Origin: Kribbella sp. NBC_01245 | GTDB taxonomy: Bacteria > Actinomycetota > Actinomycetes > Propionibacteriales > Kribbellaceae | DNA length: 64,000 bases | Direction of reading: 5' to 3' | Assembly (NCBI RefSeq): GCF_036226525.1 | Contig: NZ_CP108487.1 | Location: 6,138,001-6,202,000, forward strand | Shown here: positions 22,309 to 32,086 of the stretch, piece after piece | How positions within the stretch are numbered: the stretch's first letter is position 1 | How the letters are laid out: every line of letters begins with the position of its first letter | Position numbers and translations under genes: made by a program | The notes under the pieces: generated by a model | What the model was told of the DNA's origin: nothing | The model's input: only the letters and a program-made list of their open reading frames with translations | Database searches by the model: none

Positions 22309-25300
22309 TCACTGCTGCAGGGAGTACGCCTTGGTGATCTCTTGACGCAAACTGCCACCGGCCGCGTCGGACGCCTCGACCCGCAGGCTCGGCGCCACGC
22401 CGGCTTTGGCCGCCGGATGTACGACGGTCGCGACGTACCGGCCGGGCGCGTAGGCCTTCAGCGGCAGGGTTTGCCAGACGGAGCCGTCGTACGAGAGCTG
22501 CAACCGCGCCGACGTGATCCGGCTCGCGGCAGCGCCCGTCTGATGCCGAAGGCCGAGGGTGATGCGAACCGGTCGTCCGGCCGCGACCGCGCTGAGCGGA
22601 CCGGCCTGCGGAAGGTCGAGGTCTGCCACCAGCAGCGGCAGCATCTCGGTCGCGGCTGATGTCGAGCGGAACGACCAGCTGGAGACGATGCGAGTCGAGT
22701 ATCGCCACCAGGGCAGGTCGCGGCGCGCGTCCAGGTCGATCCGATAGTTCCCCGGCCCGGCCGGTACGTCGAAGTCCATGAAGGCCGACGCGACCTCGCC
22801 CACCGGGGCATCGTCGCGCCAGACCTTCAGGTCGTACTGGCCGCTGCCGTCGAACGGCTCGGCGTACTGCGAAGGGCCGTGCCCGAACGGGCTCAACGCG
22901 ACCAGCAGCGACGTCCCGCGCCGCACCACCCGCGCCGGGCCTTCGCCACCCGCGGGCAGACCGCTGGTCGCGACCGGCACCACCCAGCGCGCCAGGGACC
23001 GCACACCCGCGCGGTAAGTCCGATCGACCGAGCGCAAGCCGAACGGATCGCCCGTGCCGCTGTTGTTCACCACCAGGTAGTCGCTCCACCGGGTCGAGTT
23101 GCCCGACAGGAATGACGTACGCCGGTGGGGCGCGACGAATGCGGGCATCAGCCAGCTCCCGTACGACGTACCGGCCGGCGTCAAACCGCTCCGCGTCTCC
23201 GAGTGCATCACGCCATCCGTATGACTCCCGAACGTCTCGTCCAGCCGGGCCAGATCGCGAGCCCGGACCACCTCGGACGCGTCCGACGGGATGCGCCCGG
23301 CCCACGGCACCACCAGGTCATAGACGTACGGCGTCGCGGCCGTGCCGGTGATGCGAACCGTGACCGCCTGCAGGTGCGTCGCCGCGAGCAGATCCCGCGC
23401 GGCGGCCCGACTGGTCCGCAACACCGGGATGCGAGCGCCTTCCGGCGAGAAGAACGGGCCGTCGGCGTCGATCCCCGGCCGGGCCGGATCGTAGAACAGC
23501 ACCGCAGCCGCGCCAGCCTTCTCAGCGGCAAGCGCCTGCTCGCCAACGGTCTTCGCGCGCGTCCGGGCAACCACCGCCAGCCCGCCCTTGAAAGCGCCCA
23601 CGCGAAGGTCCTTGGTCCCGGTGAAACGCGGCCCGAAGAAGTAGTCCGTCACCGGCAGCGCGCCACCATCCGACCGAACGGCCCGGTACGGCGGCACTTC
23701 CCAGCGCACGCCCGTGCTGAACTCGGTCCGGCCGGTACGACGTGGGGTGGGCGTCGCGAAGAACCGCCGGTGCGTGCCGATCGTGAGGGCGCCGACCGCC
23801 CAGGAATTCCCGCGCAGATAGGTCATTCCGCGTTCGCGCGCGGCCAGACCCGGCTGCTTCGCGACCACGGCGTCAACCGGGACGGCCTTGCGTGCATCCA
23901 AAACCACTGTGGTCGCACGCTGGACCAGCACCTCGGTCGAGGCCAGGGCGAAATCCTCCACCCGGGTGTCGGTCGCATCCCGGCCGAAGACGCCGGCCAC
24001 GTCGTACCGCCCGGGTGGTACCCGCAGCACCGCCTTGCCGTTCTCCATCCGCACGCTGGAAGGCGCCGAGCCCCCATCGACCGCGAGATCGGAGGTCGCC
24101 GGACTGCCGTCGAGGTTGTAGCCGCGCATGTTCAGGTCATACCGCTCGGGCTCGTTGTACCAGCCGAACAAGGTGACCAGCGGATCGCCACCGGCGACCG
24201 GGGTGGCGGTGACGCGTCCGCTGTGCGAGCCGATGCCGAGCTTGCGCCGGTCGACCGTCATCGTCAGCTTGGCTACGCCGCGGGCCGGGATCACGAGCGC
24301 TGCCTGGGACAGCTTGGCCCCGAGATCGGCCTTCAGTCGGAGCGTGACCGGAGTGGCGCCCGGGTTGCGGTAGACCAGCGTGCGCTGGACCGAATCGCTT
24401 GCTGGATAAGGCCAATGGACCATGCCGAGCAGCAGTTCGCCACTGTCGACCGAGACACTCGGGGTGGTGGCCTGGTCGGCGTCGACCCGGCCCGCGCCCT
24501 GGCGGATGATGCCGCTGCCGCGCTGCGGGTCCGACGTGGACAGCAGCCGGGCCTTCAGCTGGCGACCGCGCCAGGACGGGTTCGCCTGCGCGAGTAGAAC
24601 GGCCGCGCCCGCCACATGCGGCGCGGCCATCGACGTACCGGTGAGGCTGGTGTAGCGCTCGTTGACCGGTGTGCCCTCGCTCGTGCCCGCCGCCCGCGGT
24701 GCGACCACGCCGGTGCCGGGGGCCGAGATCTCGGGCTTGATCACGCCGTCACTCGTCCGCGGGCCGCTACAGGACGAGTCGTTGCTCGCGCCGTTGATCT
24801 GAAGGTTGCCGACAGCAACGGCTTCGTCGGCGGCGGCCGGGCCTGGCGTCTGACTGGTGCCGTCCTCGAAACAGTTGCCCGCAGCAACGATAAAGAGCGT
24901 GTCGTGTTTGCGGCTGAGCCGGTTGATCGCCTGCGACATCGGGTCGGTGCCGTCGCTCGGATCGGCACTGGCCAGACTGAGGTTCACCACCTTGGCGCCG
25001 CGCGCGACGGCCCACTCCATACCCGCGATGATGGCCGACTCGCTGCCCGAACCCTCGTCGTCGAGCACCTTGCCGATCAGCAGCGAGGCCTCCGGCGCGA
25101 CGCCGCGGTACTTGCCGTTGGAGGCCGCGCCGCTGCCCGCGAGGATGCCGGCGACATGCGTGCCGTGACCGACATTGTCGGTGCCGGTCTCCGCGCTGGA
25201 GAAGTTCCGCACCTCGGCCAGGCGGCCCGCGAAGTCCGGGTGCGTCGAGTCGATCCCGGTGTCGAGGACGGCGACCTTCACGCCCTTGCCGGTGAAGCCG

Positions 25301-25971
25301 CGCTTCCAGGCGGCCGGGGCGCCGATCTGCGGCACGGTCTTGTCCAGCGCCACCGACACCTTGCGGTCCAGGGTGATCCGCTTGACGCCGGTACGCGATG
25401 AGGCCAGGCCGAGCCAGAACGTACGGGCTGACGCCTTCTGCACCGTGGCGGCCCGCGCGCCGACGCTCGTCAGCACCCGCGTCGTCGTAATGCCGGGAAG
25501 GAGCTCGCCCAGAGCCGGTTGCAACGAGCCCGGTTGCAACGAGGAGTACGACGGGCCGTCGTACTCGATGATCACCGGTACGCCGGGTGAGCGCGCGTCG
25601 TCGCGACCTTCGGCGATCAACGTGGTGACGTCGAACAGGTCCCGGTCGAGCTTGCCGGATGCCACCTCCGACATTGCGGCCGACGGGATCACGACGGTAT
25701 GGCCGCCGGTCCGGGTGATCACGGCCGACGTGGACGAACTGCCCGGACCAGGTTCGAACAGCACTTGGTCCAGCGCGCCCGGGCGACTCGTCAGCAGCAC
25801 CCGGTCGCCGGTGATCAGCGTGACCCGGGTGCCGTCCTTCGGCGGCGCCGGTCTGCTCACCTCGTCCAGAACGGCTGCGGATGCGGGCGGAAGATCTGCG
25901 GTGTTGGTGAGATGGGGCAGCAGAATCACGCCCGCCAGTACGACGGACGCGATCCGGTAAGCGCGCGGCAA
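22309..25971 (-). CDS. Secreted S8 subtilisin-family peptidase, copy 1
   Basis: This is a 1,220-residue exported serine protease. Counting from a TTG start preceded by GAGGAG, a signal peptide covers roughly residues 1-31 (PRAYRIASVVLAGVILLPHL). Catalytic residues are Asp237 (VAVLDTGIDSTHPDF), His269 (GHGTHVAGILAG) and Ser447 (LTGTSMAAPHVAGA). The oxyanion Asn lies in VAAGNCFE. The remaining 770 residues include beta-sandwich repeats and a PA-like insert near VVARTRAKTVGEQALAAEKA. Adopting the longer frame from 26034 would bury the signal peptide. It is paralogous to the gene immediately upstream. Confidence 0.88.
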   Translation of the reverse strand: MPRAYRIASVVLAGVILLPHLTNTADLPPASAAVLDEVSRPAPPKDGTRVTLITGDRVLLTSRPGALDQVLFEPGPGSSSTSAVITRTGGHTVVIPSAAMSEVASGKLDRDLFDVTTLIAEGRDDARSPGVPVIIEYDGPSYSSLQPGSLQPALGELLPGITTTRVLTSVGARAATVQKASARTFWLGLASSRTGVKRITLDRKVSVALDKTVPQIGAPAAWKRGFTGKGVKVAVLDTGIDSTHPDFAGRLAEVRNFSSAETGTDNVGHGTHVAGILAGSGAASNGKYRGVAPEASLLIGKVLDDEGSGSESAIIAGMEWAVARGAKVVNLSLASADPSDGTDPMSQAINRLSRKHDTLFIVAAGNCFEDGTSQTPGPAAADEAVAVGNLQINGASNDSSCSGPRTSDGVIKPEISAPGTGVVAPRAAGTSEGTPVNERYTSLTGTSMAAPHVAGAAVLLAQANPSWRGRQLKARLLSTSDPQRGSGIIRQGAGRVDADQATTPSVSVDSGELLLGMVHWPYPASDSVQRTLVYRNPGATPVTLRLKADLGAKLSQAALVIPARGVAKLTMTVDRRKLGIGSHSGRVTATPVAGGDPLVTLFGWYNEPERYDLNMRGYNLDGSPATSDLAVDGGSAPSSVRMENGKAVLRVPPGRYDVAGVFGRDATDTRVEDFALASTEVLVQRATTVVLDARKAVPVDAVVAKQPGLAARERGMTYLRGNSWAVGALTIGTHRRFFATPTPRRTGRTEFSTGVRWEVPPYRAVRSDGGALPVTDYFFGPRFTGTKDLRVGAFKGGLAVVARTRAKTVGEQALAAEKAGAAAVLFYDPARPGIDADGPFFSPEGARIPVLRTSRAAARDLLAATHLQAVTVRITGTAATPYVYDLVVPWAGRIPSDASEVVRARDLARLDETFGSHTDGVMHSETRSGLTPAGTSYGSWLMPAFVAPHRRTSFLSGNSTRWSDYLVVNNSGTGDPFGLRSVDRTYRAGVRSLARWVVPVATSGLPAGGEGPARVVRRGTSLLVALSPFGHGPSQYAEPFDGSGQYDLKVWRDDAPVGEVASAFMDFDVPAGPGNYRIDLDARRDLPWWRYSTRIVSSWSFRSTSAATEMLPLLVADLDLPQAGPLSAVAAGRPVRITLGLRHQTGAAASRITSARLQLSYDGSVWQTLPLKAYAPGRYVATVVHPAAKAGVAPSLRVEASDAAGGSLRQEITKAYSLQQ

Positions 25972-26063
25972 GAGGTCTCCTCGGCCGAGGGTCAATGGAA
26001 CAAGTGCCGAGGCGGCGGCCGGGCACGTCTCCACGCACCCGGCCCTAACCTAACGTGCGCGGT

Positions 26064-29000
26064 CTACCTCAGTGCGTAGGCACGGGTGATCTGCTGCGTC
26101 AGCTTGCTACCGGCTTGATCGCTTGCCTCCAATCGCAGCGATGGCGCCTTGCCCGCTTGGCCGGCCGGATGCGTCACCGAGGTGGTGAACTTGCCGGCGC
26201 CGACCTTGGAAAGCGGCAGCGCGGTCCAGGTCTGGCCGTCGTACGAGATCTCCAGCTTCGGGTTGGTGAAGCCAGTGGTAGCGCCCGAGTCTTCCTGGTG
26301 CCGCAGACCCAGCGTGATCGTCGTCGGCTTGCCCACTCGCACCTGGTTGAGGCCGTCCGCCTGCGGGATATCAAGATCGGCCAGCACCAACGGCATCCGC
26401 TCATCCGCGCCGCCGAACGACCGGAACGTCCAGGTCGATTTCACCTCGGTCGAGTACTTCCACAGGTCGTTCTCGCGGCGTGCGTCGAACTCGATCCGGT
26501 AGTCGGCGGCATCCTCTTCCGCCTGTACGAACAGGAACGCCGTGTCAGCCTCCGAGGCGAGCTGCTCGCCGTTCCGATCGACCGTGATCGTGCCGGCGAC
26601 CTCGTTGCCGAACGGGTTCGTGTACTGCTCGGGCCCATGCCCGAACGGGCTTATCGCCACCGCGAGCCAGCCGCCCTCCTCCAGACGGACCCGGGAGATG
26701 CCGTCTTCACCGGCCGGCAGACCACTGTTCGCGACCGGGGTGTTCCAGCGGACGAGCTGCCTGGTCCCGGCGCGCGGAATCCGGCTCGGGGAGTTCGCCT
26801 CCCACCCGTAGAGGCTGCCGTTGCCGTTGACGAGCATGCTGCTCCAGCGGACCTGGTTGGCCAGCACGTACGACGTCCGCGGCACGGGCGTCGCGAACGT
26901 CGGCACCAGCCAGCCGCCGAAATCGGCGATACCCGGCGTTGTTCCGTGCCGGGTCTCCGACGTTTCCATGCCGGCGACGTGGCTGCCGAACACCTCGTCG
27001 ATCCGCGCCAACTGGTGCTGATGGACCTTGACCACAGCGTTGGCCGGCACCTGGTTCGCGAACGGCACGGCCAGGTCGTACAGCACGGGAGTCGCGGCGA
27101 CACCGGTGATCCGGACCGGGCCGCCCTTCGCGAGCAGGTCCGCCGCGATCGCGCGCGACGTACGCATCGCCGGGAGGGTCACGTCGTCGACATCACCCGT
27201 CGCCCACCACGCCCCGACGCCGTTCAGACCCGGACGATCCGGGTTGTAGAGCAGGGCCGCAGCGGCGCCTGCGTCCTGAGCAGCCTTGACCTGTACGCCG
27301 TTCCAGTCGTCAACACCTGAGCGGATCAGCGCCAGCTTGCCGCGCACCCCGGTCAGCTCCTCGGGCTTGGCCGAACCAGCGTCAACGACCTCGAGAGTCT
27401 TCGTACCGGTGAAGCGTGGGCCGAAGTAGAAGTCCAGCACGGGCACGTTCTGCCCATTGGCACGCGCGCTGTACGGCGGTACTTCCAGACGGGCGCCACT
27501 GCTGAACTCACTGGTCCCAGTGGTCACCTTGGCCGTCGGAGTGGCGTAGTAGTCGCGCGGGGCACCGGTGGCTTCCACGCCGACACCACCCGCCCACACG
27601 TTGGCCGCCGTCGTACGCACGTAGTTCATCGCCGCCGTACGAGCTGTGAGGTCCGCACGGTTGGCAACGGCGACCTTGACCGATTTCCCGAGGCGTGCGT
27701 CGAGGGTGATCGCGCTGTCCTTGGTCACGTTCGTCTCAGGCCCGACCACGACGCTGAACTTGTCGCGGCCGTGCTCGGTGGTGTTGAACTCCAGGAACAC
27801 CGAGGACACCTCATACCGCCCCGGCGGAACGCGGAGCGACGCCTTGCCATCGATCAGCGAAATCCCGTCCGGACCAAGCCCGGTGTCCTGGCCGTCGAGC
27901 CCGACGACCAGCAGCTGGGCGTTCGCCGGACTGCCATCGCGGTTGATGCCGTTGATGGTGAGGCTGTAGACCTCGGGCTCGGCGTACCAGCCGATCGTGG
28001 TCACCAGCGGATCGGCGCCCAGGGCCGTTGCGGTGATCCGGCCGGAGACCTCGCCCGGACCGTTCGCCGCGCGATCCGCGGTGACGGTCACCTTGGCCTC
28101 GCCTTTTGCCGGTACGACGACTTGGGAGGCGCTCAGTGTGGGCGCTGCTGCGGCCGGATTGGTCGAGACGGCGAGTTGCAGGGTGATCGGCGCATCGCCC
28201 GGGTTGGTGTACGTCAGCTCGCGGGTGACGAGATCCTTTGCCGGGTAGGGCCAGGCGAGTACGCCGAGTTCGAGCTCACCGGCGTCCACCGTGACGTCAG
28301 ACGTGCTGGCCTGGTCGGCGTCAACCCGCCCGGCGCCTTGTTCCGTGACCGAGCTGCCGTCCTGCGGATCGGCGGTCGAGATCAGTCGCGCGCGGAGCTT
28401 GTCCGCCTTCCAATCAGGGTGAGCCTGCGCGATCAACGCGGCCGTACCGGCGACGTGCGGCGTGGCCATCGACGTACCGCTGAGTGTTGTGTAGTGCTCG
28501 TCAACCGGATTGCCGATCGTGCCCTCGGCGGCGCGGGCTGCGACGATTCCGGTGCCTGGCGCGGAGATCTCCGGCTTCAGGGCATGATCACCCTTGCGCG
28601 GACCACGGCAGGAACCGGGGTTCAGCCCGCCATCGCGCTGCATGTTGCCAACGGCCAGCGCTTGATCGGCAGCGGCGGGCGACGAGATGGAACCCGGCGC
28701 AGGAAAGAAGCAGTTGCCCGCAGCAACGACAAACAACGTGTCGGTGCTGAGCCGGTTGACGGCCTGCGAGAGGTCGTCGGTACCGTCGCTCGGTTCCTGG
28801 CTGCCGAGGCTCAGGTTGACCACGTCGGCGCCTTGAGCCACGGCCCACTCCATGCCGGCGATGATCCCGGCGAACGAGCCGAAGCCGTCGTCGTCGAGGA
28901 CTTTGCCGTTCAGCAGTTCGGCGTCGGGCGCGACACCGCGGTACTTGCCGTTGGAGGCCGCGCCGGTGCCCGCGACCGTACTCGCGACGTGCGTGCCGTG

Positions 29001-29756
29001 GCCGACCCGGTCGACCGTGTCCGCGGATTCGGAGAAGTTCTGGCTGGCGACGATCCGGTCGGCGAGGTCCGGGTGGGTGGCGTCCAGGCCGGTGTCGAGT
29101 ACGGCGACCTTGACGCCCTTGCCGGTGAGGCCGCGCTGCCAGGCCGCGGGCGCACCGATCTGCGCGACGCTCTGGTCGATGCTGGCCGTCACCCTTCGGT
29201 CGAGCGAGACCCGCTGGATCGTGCTCGCCACTCGCCCATCCGGGGTGACGGACTCCCAGAACGTCGTGGTTTTACGCACGGAGGCGGCCCGCGCGCCGAT
29301 GCTGGTCAGCACTCGCGTCTTCGCGGCACCGGGAATGGCCGCCTGCTTGGCCCGCCCGACGGCGCTCGCGCGCGAACCGGCGTACCGGATGATGACGGGC
29401 AGCGTCTTGCTGTGCGCGTCATCGCGTTGTTCGGCGATGAGGGTGGTGACGTCGAACAGCGTGCGGTCGAGCTTGCCACTGGCCACATCCTTGACCGCCG
29501 CCGCAGGGGTGACGAACGTGTGGCCGCCCGATCGCGTGATGCTGGCGGCGTCGGAGCTACTCCCGGCCGTCGGGATGAAGGTGATGCGCTCCGGCATACC
29601 CGGCCGGGTGGTGACCTGCACCAGGTCGCCGGTGATCAGGGTGAGCTTGTACGACTTCGAACCGGCCGGCTGACCCGGAACGGCGCTGGCAGGGGTTGGA
29701 GTTGATCCGACGAATAAGGCGAGGCCCGCGAGGGGCACGATCCATTTCGGCTGCAA
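26064..29756 (-). CDS. Secreted S8 subtilisin-family peptidase, copy 2
   Basis: This is a 1,230-residue exported subtilase. The start is taken as TTG at 29756 because GGAGGA precedes it and a signal peptide (QPKWIVPLAGLALFVG, cleavage near PASA) follows at once. The triad is Asp221 (VAVLDTGLDATHPDL), His253 (GHGTHVASTVAG) and Ser429 (LSGTSMATPHVAG). A PA-type insert sits near QVKAAQDAGAAAALLYNPDR, and beta-rich domains fill the C-terminal half. The first 450 residues align closely with copy 1, including KLDRTLFDVTTLIAEQRDDA. The 92-base gap to copy 1 suggests co-transcription. Targets are probably extracellular proteins, and no specificity can be read. Confidence 0.88.
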   Translation of the reverse strand: MQPKWIVPLAGLALFVGSTPTPASAVPGQPAGSKSYKLTLITGDLVQVTTRPGMPERITFIPTAGSSSDAASITRSGGHTFVTPAAAVKDVASGKLDRTLFDVTTLIAEQRDDAHSKTLPVIIRYAGSRASAVGRAKQAAIPGAAKTRVLTSIGARAASVRKTTTFWESVTPDGRVASTIQRVSLDRRVTASIDQSVAQIGAPAAWQRGLTGKGVKVAVLDTGLDATHPDLADRIVASQNFSESADTVDRVGHGTHVASTVAGTGAASNGKYRGVAPDAELLNGKVLDDDGFGSFAGIIAGMEWAVAQGADVVNLSLGSQEPSDGTDDLSQAVNRLSTDTLFVVAAGNCFFPAPGSISSPAAADQALAVGNMQRDGGLNPGSCRGPRKGDHALKPEISAPGTGIVAARAAEGTIGNPVDEHYTTLSGTSMATPHVAGTAALIAQAHPDWKADKLRARLISTADPQDGSSVTEQGAGRVDADQASTSDVTVDAGELELGVLAWPYPAKDLVTRELTYTNPGDAPITLQLAVSTNPAAAAPTLSASQVVVPAKGEAKVTVTADRAANGPGEVSGRITATALGADPLVTTIGWYAEPEVYSLTINGINRDGSPANAQLLVVGLDGQDTGLGPDGISLIDGKASLRVPPGRYEVSSVFLEFNTTEHGRDKFSVVVGPETNVTKDSAITLDARLGKSVKVAVANRADLTARTAAMNYVRTTAANVWAGGVGVEATGAPRDYYATPTAKVTTGTSEFSSGARLEVPPYSARANGQNVPVLDFYFGPRFTGTKTLEVVDAGSAKPEELTGVRGKLALIRSGVDDWNGVQVKAAQDAGAAAALLYNPDRPGLNGVGAWWATGDVDDVTLPAMRTSRAIAADLLAKGGPVRITGVAATPVLYDLAVPFANQVPANAVVKVHQHQLARIDEVFGSHVAGMETSETRHGTTPGIADFGGWLVPTFATPVPRTSYVLANQVRWSSMLVNGNGSLYGWEANSPSRIPRAGTRQLVRWNTPVANSGLPAGEDGISRVRLEEGGWLAVAISPFGHGPEQYTNPFGNEVAGTITVDRNGEQLASEADTAFLFVQAEEDAADYRIEFDARRENDLWKYSTEVKSTWTFRSFGGADERMPLVLADLDIPQADGLNQVRVGKPTTITLGLRHQEDSGATTGFTNPKLEISYDGQTWTALPLSKVGAGKFTTSVTHPAGQAGKAPSLRLEASDQAGSKLTQQITRAYALR

Positions 29757-29836
29757 GAGTCCTCCAGACAGGGCGGTGCACGAAGGTGGTTCCAAACAGA
29801 AGACGCCACCAACGCCCCATCAGGTTCTCCATCCCG

Positions 29837-29932
29837 CCTTTCTTTGTCGCGAGTGGTCACATCTGGTCCATCACGCCGACCTCTGCCGGACCGCCGAGCG
29901 GACCAGATGTGACCACTCGCGACAAAGAAAGG
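29837..29932. repeat. 33-bp perfect inverted repeat (large palindrome)
   Basis: Arms 29837-29869 and 29900-29932 are perfect 33-base reverse complements around a 30-base centre. The inner end of the arm contains GACCAGATGTGACCACTCG. The same 19 bases recur at 46983-47001. The element lies between the start of subtilase copy 2 and the end of the amidase gene on the same strand. It could be a mobile palindromic repeat, a terminator or a regulator site. Confidence 0.9.
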
Positions 29933-29941
29933 AAGCTGTCG

Positions 29942-31033
29942 TCAGTTGCGGACGACCATCAGCAGGGCTGCCTCGTTCTCATGCGCTGCTACCAGTTGAA
30001 GAGCGGTTGGTACGCCGTCGAGGAGGCCCGCGGGCATGCTGATCGCGGGATGGCCGCTGAGGTTGAATGCCCACGTCAGTGCCACGCTGTAGGTCTCGCC
30101 GGGACCGTCGTGGCCGTGCGCCCGGTTGGGCGTTGTCGGCGTCGCAATCAGCTCCACGGTCTCGAAGATCCGTCGCAACCTCTCGTCATTGAGGCTTCTG
30201 CTATCCCCGCCGCCCTCTCGTAGCGAGGTCCAGACCGATGCCGGATCCGCCAGCTCGACCTCACCGGGAACCACCTCCAGCACACCCTTCGCGACCAGCC
30301 GATTCAGCTCGTCGCGAGCCGCCGCGGCAACCTCCGGCGAGGTCGTCGCGAACCCCAGGTCCTCCGACCACATCACCCGCAATGGCTTCCCGACAACGGG
30401 AACCGGCCCGACCACGGCCTCGAAGTACGCCGTGAGGTCCTCGGGGTGCCGGGCGAACGCGCCGCCGGCGTTCAGCCCCGCGCGATCCCGGGCAGGCACG
30501 CGACCGTTGCCGAGCTTGAGCCCGAGCACGCCGCACCAGGCCGCGGGGATCCGGATCGACCCGGCGCCGTCGCTGCCGGTGGCCAGCGGGACCATCGAGG
30601 TCGCCACCGCCACGGCCGACCCGGCCGAGGAGCCGCCCGGGACAAGCTCGTGGTCCCACGGATTCAGGGTCGGGCCGCGATCGGTCCACCCCCAGGTCTG
30701 CCAGTCGGTCCCCGGGCCGGGCGTCGAGGTGAGTCCGACCGGCACGCAACCGGCGGCCACAAGCCGTTGCGCCTGCTCCGACGTCGTACCCTCCGTGCCC
30801 TTCAACGCCACCGGCACGCCGGCCAGCGGAAGCGAGGAGCGGCGCCGGTCGATCTCACGGGCAGTGGCCCGAGCCTCGTCCGCCCACACTTCACGAAAAG
30901 CGCGGACGGTGTCGTCGACCAGGGCGATCCGCCGAAGCGCGGCCTCGATGACCTCGGCGGCCGACAGTTCGCCGGTGGCTACCCCGCGGCCGATCGCCAC
31001 GGCGCTCAGCTGCGGGTAGACCTCGTCGAGCAT
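29942..31033 (-). CDS. Amidase-signature family hydrolase
   Basis: This 363-residue amidase retains the Ser-cisSer-Lys triad pattern: Lys in PVALKGTEG near residue 73, GGSSAGSAVAVA near 128-140 and GSDGAGSIRIPA near 147-158. These enzymes hydrolyse carboxamides or aryl-acyl amides. The protein is about 80-100 residues shorter than typical amidases, with the shortening after residue 250. The ATG at 31033 lies two bases past the stop of the FolD-like gene, so it should be the last gene of a three-gene unit. Frames extending further upstream are shadows of the FolD-like gene. Confidence 0.78.
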   Translation of the reverse strand: MLDEVYPQLSAVAIGRGVATGELSAAEVIEAALRRIALVDDTVRAFREVWADEARATAREIDRRRSSLPLAGVPVALKGTEGTTSEQAQRLVAAGCVPVGLTSTPGPGTDWQTWGWTDRGPTLNPWDHELVPGGSSAGSAVAVATSMVPLATGSDGAGSIRIPAAWCGVLGLKLGNGRVPARDRAGLNAGGAFARHPEDLTAYFEAVVGPVPVVGKPLRVMWSEDLGFATTSPEVAAAARDELNRLVAKGVLEVVPGEVELADPASVWTSLREGGGDSRSLNDERLRRIFETVELIATPTTPNRAHGHDGPGETYSVALTWAFNLSGHPAISMPAGLLDGVPTALQLVAAHENEAALLMVVRN

Positions 31034-31035
31034 GG

Positions 31036-32079
31036 TCAGACCGACGGACCCTGGGCGTCCCGGGACGCGCTGGTCTGGGTGGGCGCGCGGTGTTGCATGC
31101 TCTCCGGCTTGCTGCCATCGGCTGCGCGGCCGTCGACGCCTCGGGAGGCACTGGCCGTGGCCGACGGCATACTCTCCATCGCGGCCACCTGCCCCTTGTC
31201 CAGATAGGGAACGGGCTGGCAGGTCCACGGAGTGTGGTTGGGATCGGAGTCCATCTTGACGGCCCGGTCCATCAGTACGGCCATCTCTACCGGGCCGATG
31301 CCGCCGGGCACCGGGGTGATGTACTGCGGGACGTTCTGAGCCGAGGGGTGGACGTCGCCGGCGATGCTGCCGTCGGCCTGCGGCATGAAGCCCGAGTCGA
31401 CCACGAGCCGGTGATGGGGCTGGACCACGTCGTTGGTGAGTACGTGCGGATTGCCGGTGGCGGAGACGATGATGTCCGCGTTGCGCGCCTGGCGCAGGTC
31501 GTCGCCCGCGTCCAGGCTGGTGACCCGCAGGCCGTCCTGCTCCAGCAGGCGTACGACCCCGCTGCCGACGAATCCCTTGCCGCCGATGACGGCGATGCTC
31601 GGGTTGTCCTGGGCGAACGGGCGGACCACGCGGGCGATGCCTTCGGCGGTCGCGCACGCCTGCTGCTGGGAGCGCTCGCCCAGCAGGCCGTCGATGTCCT
31701 TCTCCGGCGCCATCCGCTGCACCATCGGCGCGAGGTGCGGGGGCGGCGGATACTGCACGATGATCGCCGACGTATTGGGATCGGCACTGCGTTCGTCGAT
31801 CAGCCGGGCGAAGTCCGCCGCGCTGGTGCCGCCGGGCAGCACCTCGTGGTCGACCTGGTACCCGAGGTGGGAGAAGGCCTTCACCTTCTGCTCGGCCGAG
31901 ACCCGCGAGGCCTCCATCCGGTGCTGCCACAGTTGGGGATCGGTCTCCTGCGCGGAGAAGCGGATCACCGAGACCCTCTTGTTCTGCGGCTCGATGACGG
32001 CCCGGTGCGGCGCTAGGTCGGCGCGGACCGACTTCAGGACGGCGCCTCCGGACAATGCGCGGGTGGCTGGCAGTGTCAT
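31036..32079 (-). CDS. Divergent FolD-like protein (methylene-THF dehydrogenase/cyclohydrolase family)
   Basis: This 347-residue protein has the two-domain FolD fold, recognisable from IIVQYPPPPHL, EKDIDGLLGE, the Rossmann segment IAVIGGKGFVGSGVVRLL and ITPVPGGIGPVEMAVLMDRA. In standard FolD a Tyr-x-x-x-Lys motif, a Gln and an Asp form the active site. Here the Lys, Gln and Asp appear kept, but the Tyr position reads Ser (SAEQK). A 50-residue polar C-terminal extension (after PVPYLDKGQ) is also unusual. A housekeeping role in one-carbon metabolism is possible, but a paralogue with a changed reaction looks more likely. It is seven bases from the unknown gene upstream. Confidence 0.72.
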   Translation of the reverse strand: MTLPATRALSGGAVLKSVRADLAPHRAVIEPQNKRVSVIRFSAQETDPQLWQHRMEASRVSAEQKVKAFSHLGYQVDHEVLPGGTSAADFARLIDERSADPNTSAIIVQYPPPPHLAPMVQRMAPEKDIDGLLGERSQQQACATAEGIARVVRPFAQDNPSIAVIGGKGFVGSGVVRLLEQDGLRVTSLDAGDDLRQARNADIIVSATGNPHVLTNDVVQPHHRLVVDSGFMPQADGSIAGDVHPSAQNVPQYITPVPGGIGPVEMAVLMDRAVKMDSDPNHTPWTCQPVPYLDKGQVAAMESMPSATASASRGVDGRAADGSKPESMQHRAPTQTSASRDAQGPSV

Positions 32080-32086
32080 CCCGGCC

